NCBI GenBank assembly: GCA_018000995.1
Contig: JAGNIU010000001.1
Span: forward strand, 1-64,000
DNA from: Bacteroidia bacterium
Lineage (GTDB): Bacteria; Bacteroidota; Bacteroidia; B-17B0; Aurantibacillaceae
Length of the DNA: 64,000 bases
Direction: 5' to 3'
Part shown: piece after piece, positions 62,911 to 64,000 of the stretch
Layout of the letters: every line of letters starts with the position of its first letter
Position numbering within the stretch: position 1 is the stretch's first letter
Notes under the pieces: model-generated
What the model was told of the DNA's origin: nothing
What the model saw: only the letters and a program-made list of their open reading frames with translations
The model's database searches: none
Position numbers and translations under genes: made by a program

Positions 62911-64000
62911 CTACCTCATTCGCTTGTAGGTCTGATAATAAAAACTTACCCCAACACAGGCTCCAAAGAAAATAATCAGTTTTACGACTTGAATAGCAAT
63001 TCCTCCAAAACCTAAACCCCTTAAAAACACTCCGTAAAATGCCTCAAGCCCCCAATTGAGAGGTGAAATTGAACTAATATTCCGCATTAACTCCGGCATA
63101 ACGAAAGTGGGAACCCAAACTCCACCTAAAGCAGCCAAAATCACAACACTCACCGCCCCAAACAATGAAGCTTGGTCTTGAGAATTCGAAACTGTTCCAA
63201 TTAATAGGCCATATCCTGTTGCGGCCAGACCTGAACTTAGCGCAATGCTAAATAAAGTAATATAATTATGTCCTATATCGAGTTTTGGTAGGCCTAACAT
63301 CGGTAAAATATAAATTCCCACCAATAGCATTAATAAGAACTGGATTAAATTTACAACTAAATACAAAGAGATTTTCCCTAACAAAACATTTAAATAGGAG
63401 CCAGGCATGGTTAACAAACGGAATGCACTTCCATCTTCGCGTTCTTTAATAATATTTCCTGCTAAAGGAATACAAATAAAAAACATGGCGAACATAGTCC
63501 AAGCAGGCACATTATGTTGAACTGAATTGGGAACGATGGCCGTTTCATTTTTTCCGGCATAAGCCTGAATAGTTTCTACTAATGGTTTATTATCAATTGA
63601 TGCAGCTTTACTATCAGGTGAAATATCCTTTAATTCTTCCCCTAAAGCAGAAATCATACTTTGCATTTCAATAGCTGATACAATTCTATCAATAGCACCA
63701 CTGATACTTACTTTAAACGATTGCTTCGTGATGGGATCAAAAAATACTTTTAATTGTATTGGATTTGCATCAGAAGTTTTTGTTGCACTATCCTCTTGCG
63801 GAAATAATTTTGAAATTCTTTCTTTTGCTTTGTCGCTTAATTGCTTGGAAGTGTTTTCAGGAACAATAATTCCAATTAAATATTTTCCCTCCGCCACTAA
63901 AGTCTTTGTTTCCTCTTCCGAAATATCCTTCTTCACCACTTCAAAAAAATGAGTTTGCACTAAAGCATTTTCTAATTTAAAAGAAAGCGAATCTTTATCC
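62911..64000 (-). CDS. ABC-2 type transporter permease (partial, 5' end beyond the right edge)
   Basis: The reading frame stays open from a stop at 62911 to the window edge. The residues next to the edge, DKDSLSFKLENALVQTHFFE, continue smoothly into the rest, so the true start lies outside. It has a large extracytoplasmic domain in the first 160 visible residues and then about six membrane helices. Seen are FFICIPLAGNIIKEREDGSAFRLLTMPGSYLNVLLGKI (the coupling-helix region of ABC-2 permeases) and GLLIGTVSNSQDQASLFGAV. It is the exporter class that includes drug and glycan systems; its ATPase is presumably upstream, out of view. Confidence 0.88.
   Translation of the reverse strand, partial: DKDSLSFKLENALVQTHFFEVVKKDISEEETKTLVAEGKYLIGIIVPENTSKQLSDKAKERISKLFPQEDSATKTSDANPIQLKVFFDPITKQSFKVSISGAIDRIVSAIEMQSMISALGEELKDISPDSKAASIDNKPLVETIQAYAGKNETAIVPNSVQHNVPAWTMFAMFFICIPLAGNIIKEREDGSAFRLLTMPGSYLNVLLGKISLYLVVNLIQFLLMLLVGIYILPMLGLPKLDIGHNYITLFSIALSSGLAATGYGLLIGTVSNSQDQASLFGAVSVVILAALGGVWVPTFVMPELMRNISSISPLNWGLEAFYGVFLRGLGFGGIAIQVVKLIIFFGACVGVSFYYQTYKRMR

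Overview
The window is a typical chromosomal stretch of an AT-rich member of the Bacteroidota, most like Flavobacteriales, Sphingobacteriales or related unclassified lineages. The evidence is a type IX secretion (T9SS) cargo protein, families confined to or enriched in Bacteroidota (IPExxxVDY, DUF4271, DUF4286, DUF4175, DUF5777, DUF6272), alternative complex III, and repeated -7 boxes of the form TAnnTTTG with almost no Shine-Dalgarno sequences. I saw no phage, plasmid, complete insertion sequence, CRISPR array, rRNA or tRNA.

Layout. 1-1012: rpmF (cut by the left edge), DUF177 and an MmcQ-like gene. 1248-9043: an energised-envelope cluster (ExbB, two ExbD, TonB, a PstS-like lipoprotein, a large TPR protein), broken at 4414-5906 by repeats and an opposite-strand T9SS cargo gene. 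9106-20819: a TPR sensor-like protein lacking its output domain, an M1 aminopeptidase lipoprotein, a VOC protein, Kbl, IPExxxVDY, ThiL, a methyltransferase, an aldehyde dehydrogenase and SRPBCC. 20851-32392: one long operon for alternative complex III (ActA to ActF) followed by cytochrome c oxidase subunits II and I, which together would oxidise quinol and reduce oxygen. 32647-38216: radical SAM/SPASM, HemD with a histone-like tail, DUF4271, DUF5777, YceI and MutY. 38334-41225: HU, a TPR protein, a 29-residue ribosome-associated basic protein and RNase G. 41356-41836: an unusual array of palindromes. 41840-49887: DUF4175 giant protein, RsbW-like ATPase, TPR, YgiD, DUF4286 and RsmA. 49881-57520 (minus strand): lipoprotein, glycosyltransferase, SiaB-like protein, deoxynucleoside kinase, SDR, PAP2-like protein, GpsA, exonuclease and QueA. 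57708-62695: atpBEFHAG (F1Fo ATP synthase without atpDC). The right edge cuts an ABC-2 permease.

Most genes are housekeeping or core respiratory. The least explained elements are the palindrome array between RNase G and DUF4175, the lysine-rich N-terminal extension on HemD, the heptamer repeat in the 5' coding end of the PstS-like lipoprotein, the output-less TPR sensor, and several families of dispersed palindromes between genes. No clearly undescribed multi-gene system can be demonstrated from sequence alone; the palindrome array is the strongest candidate for new biology.
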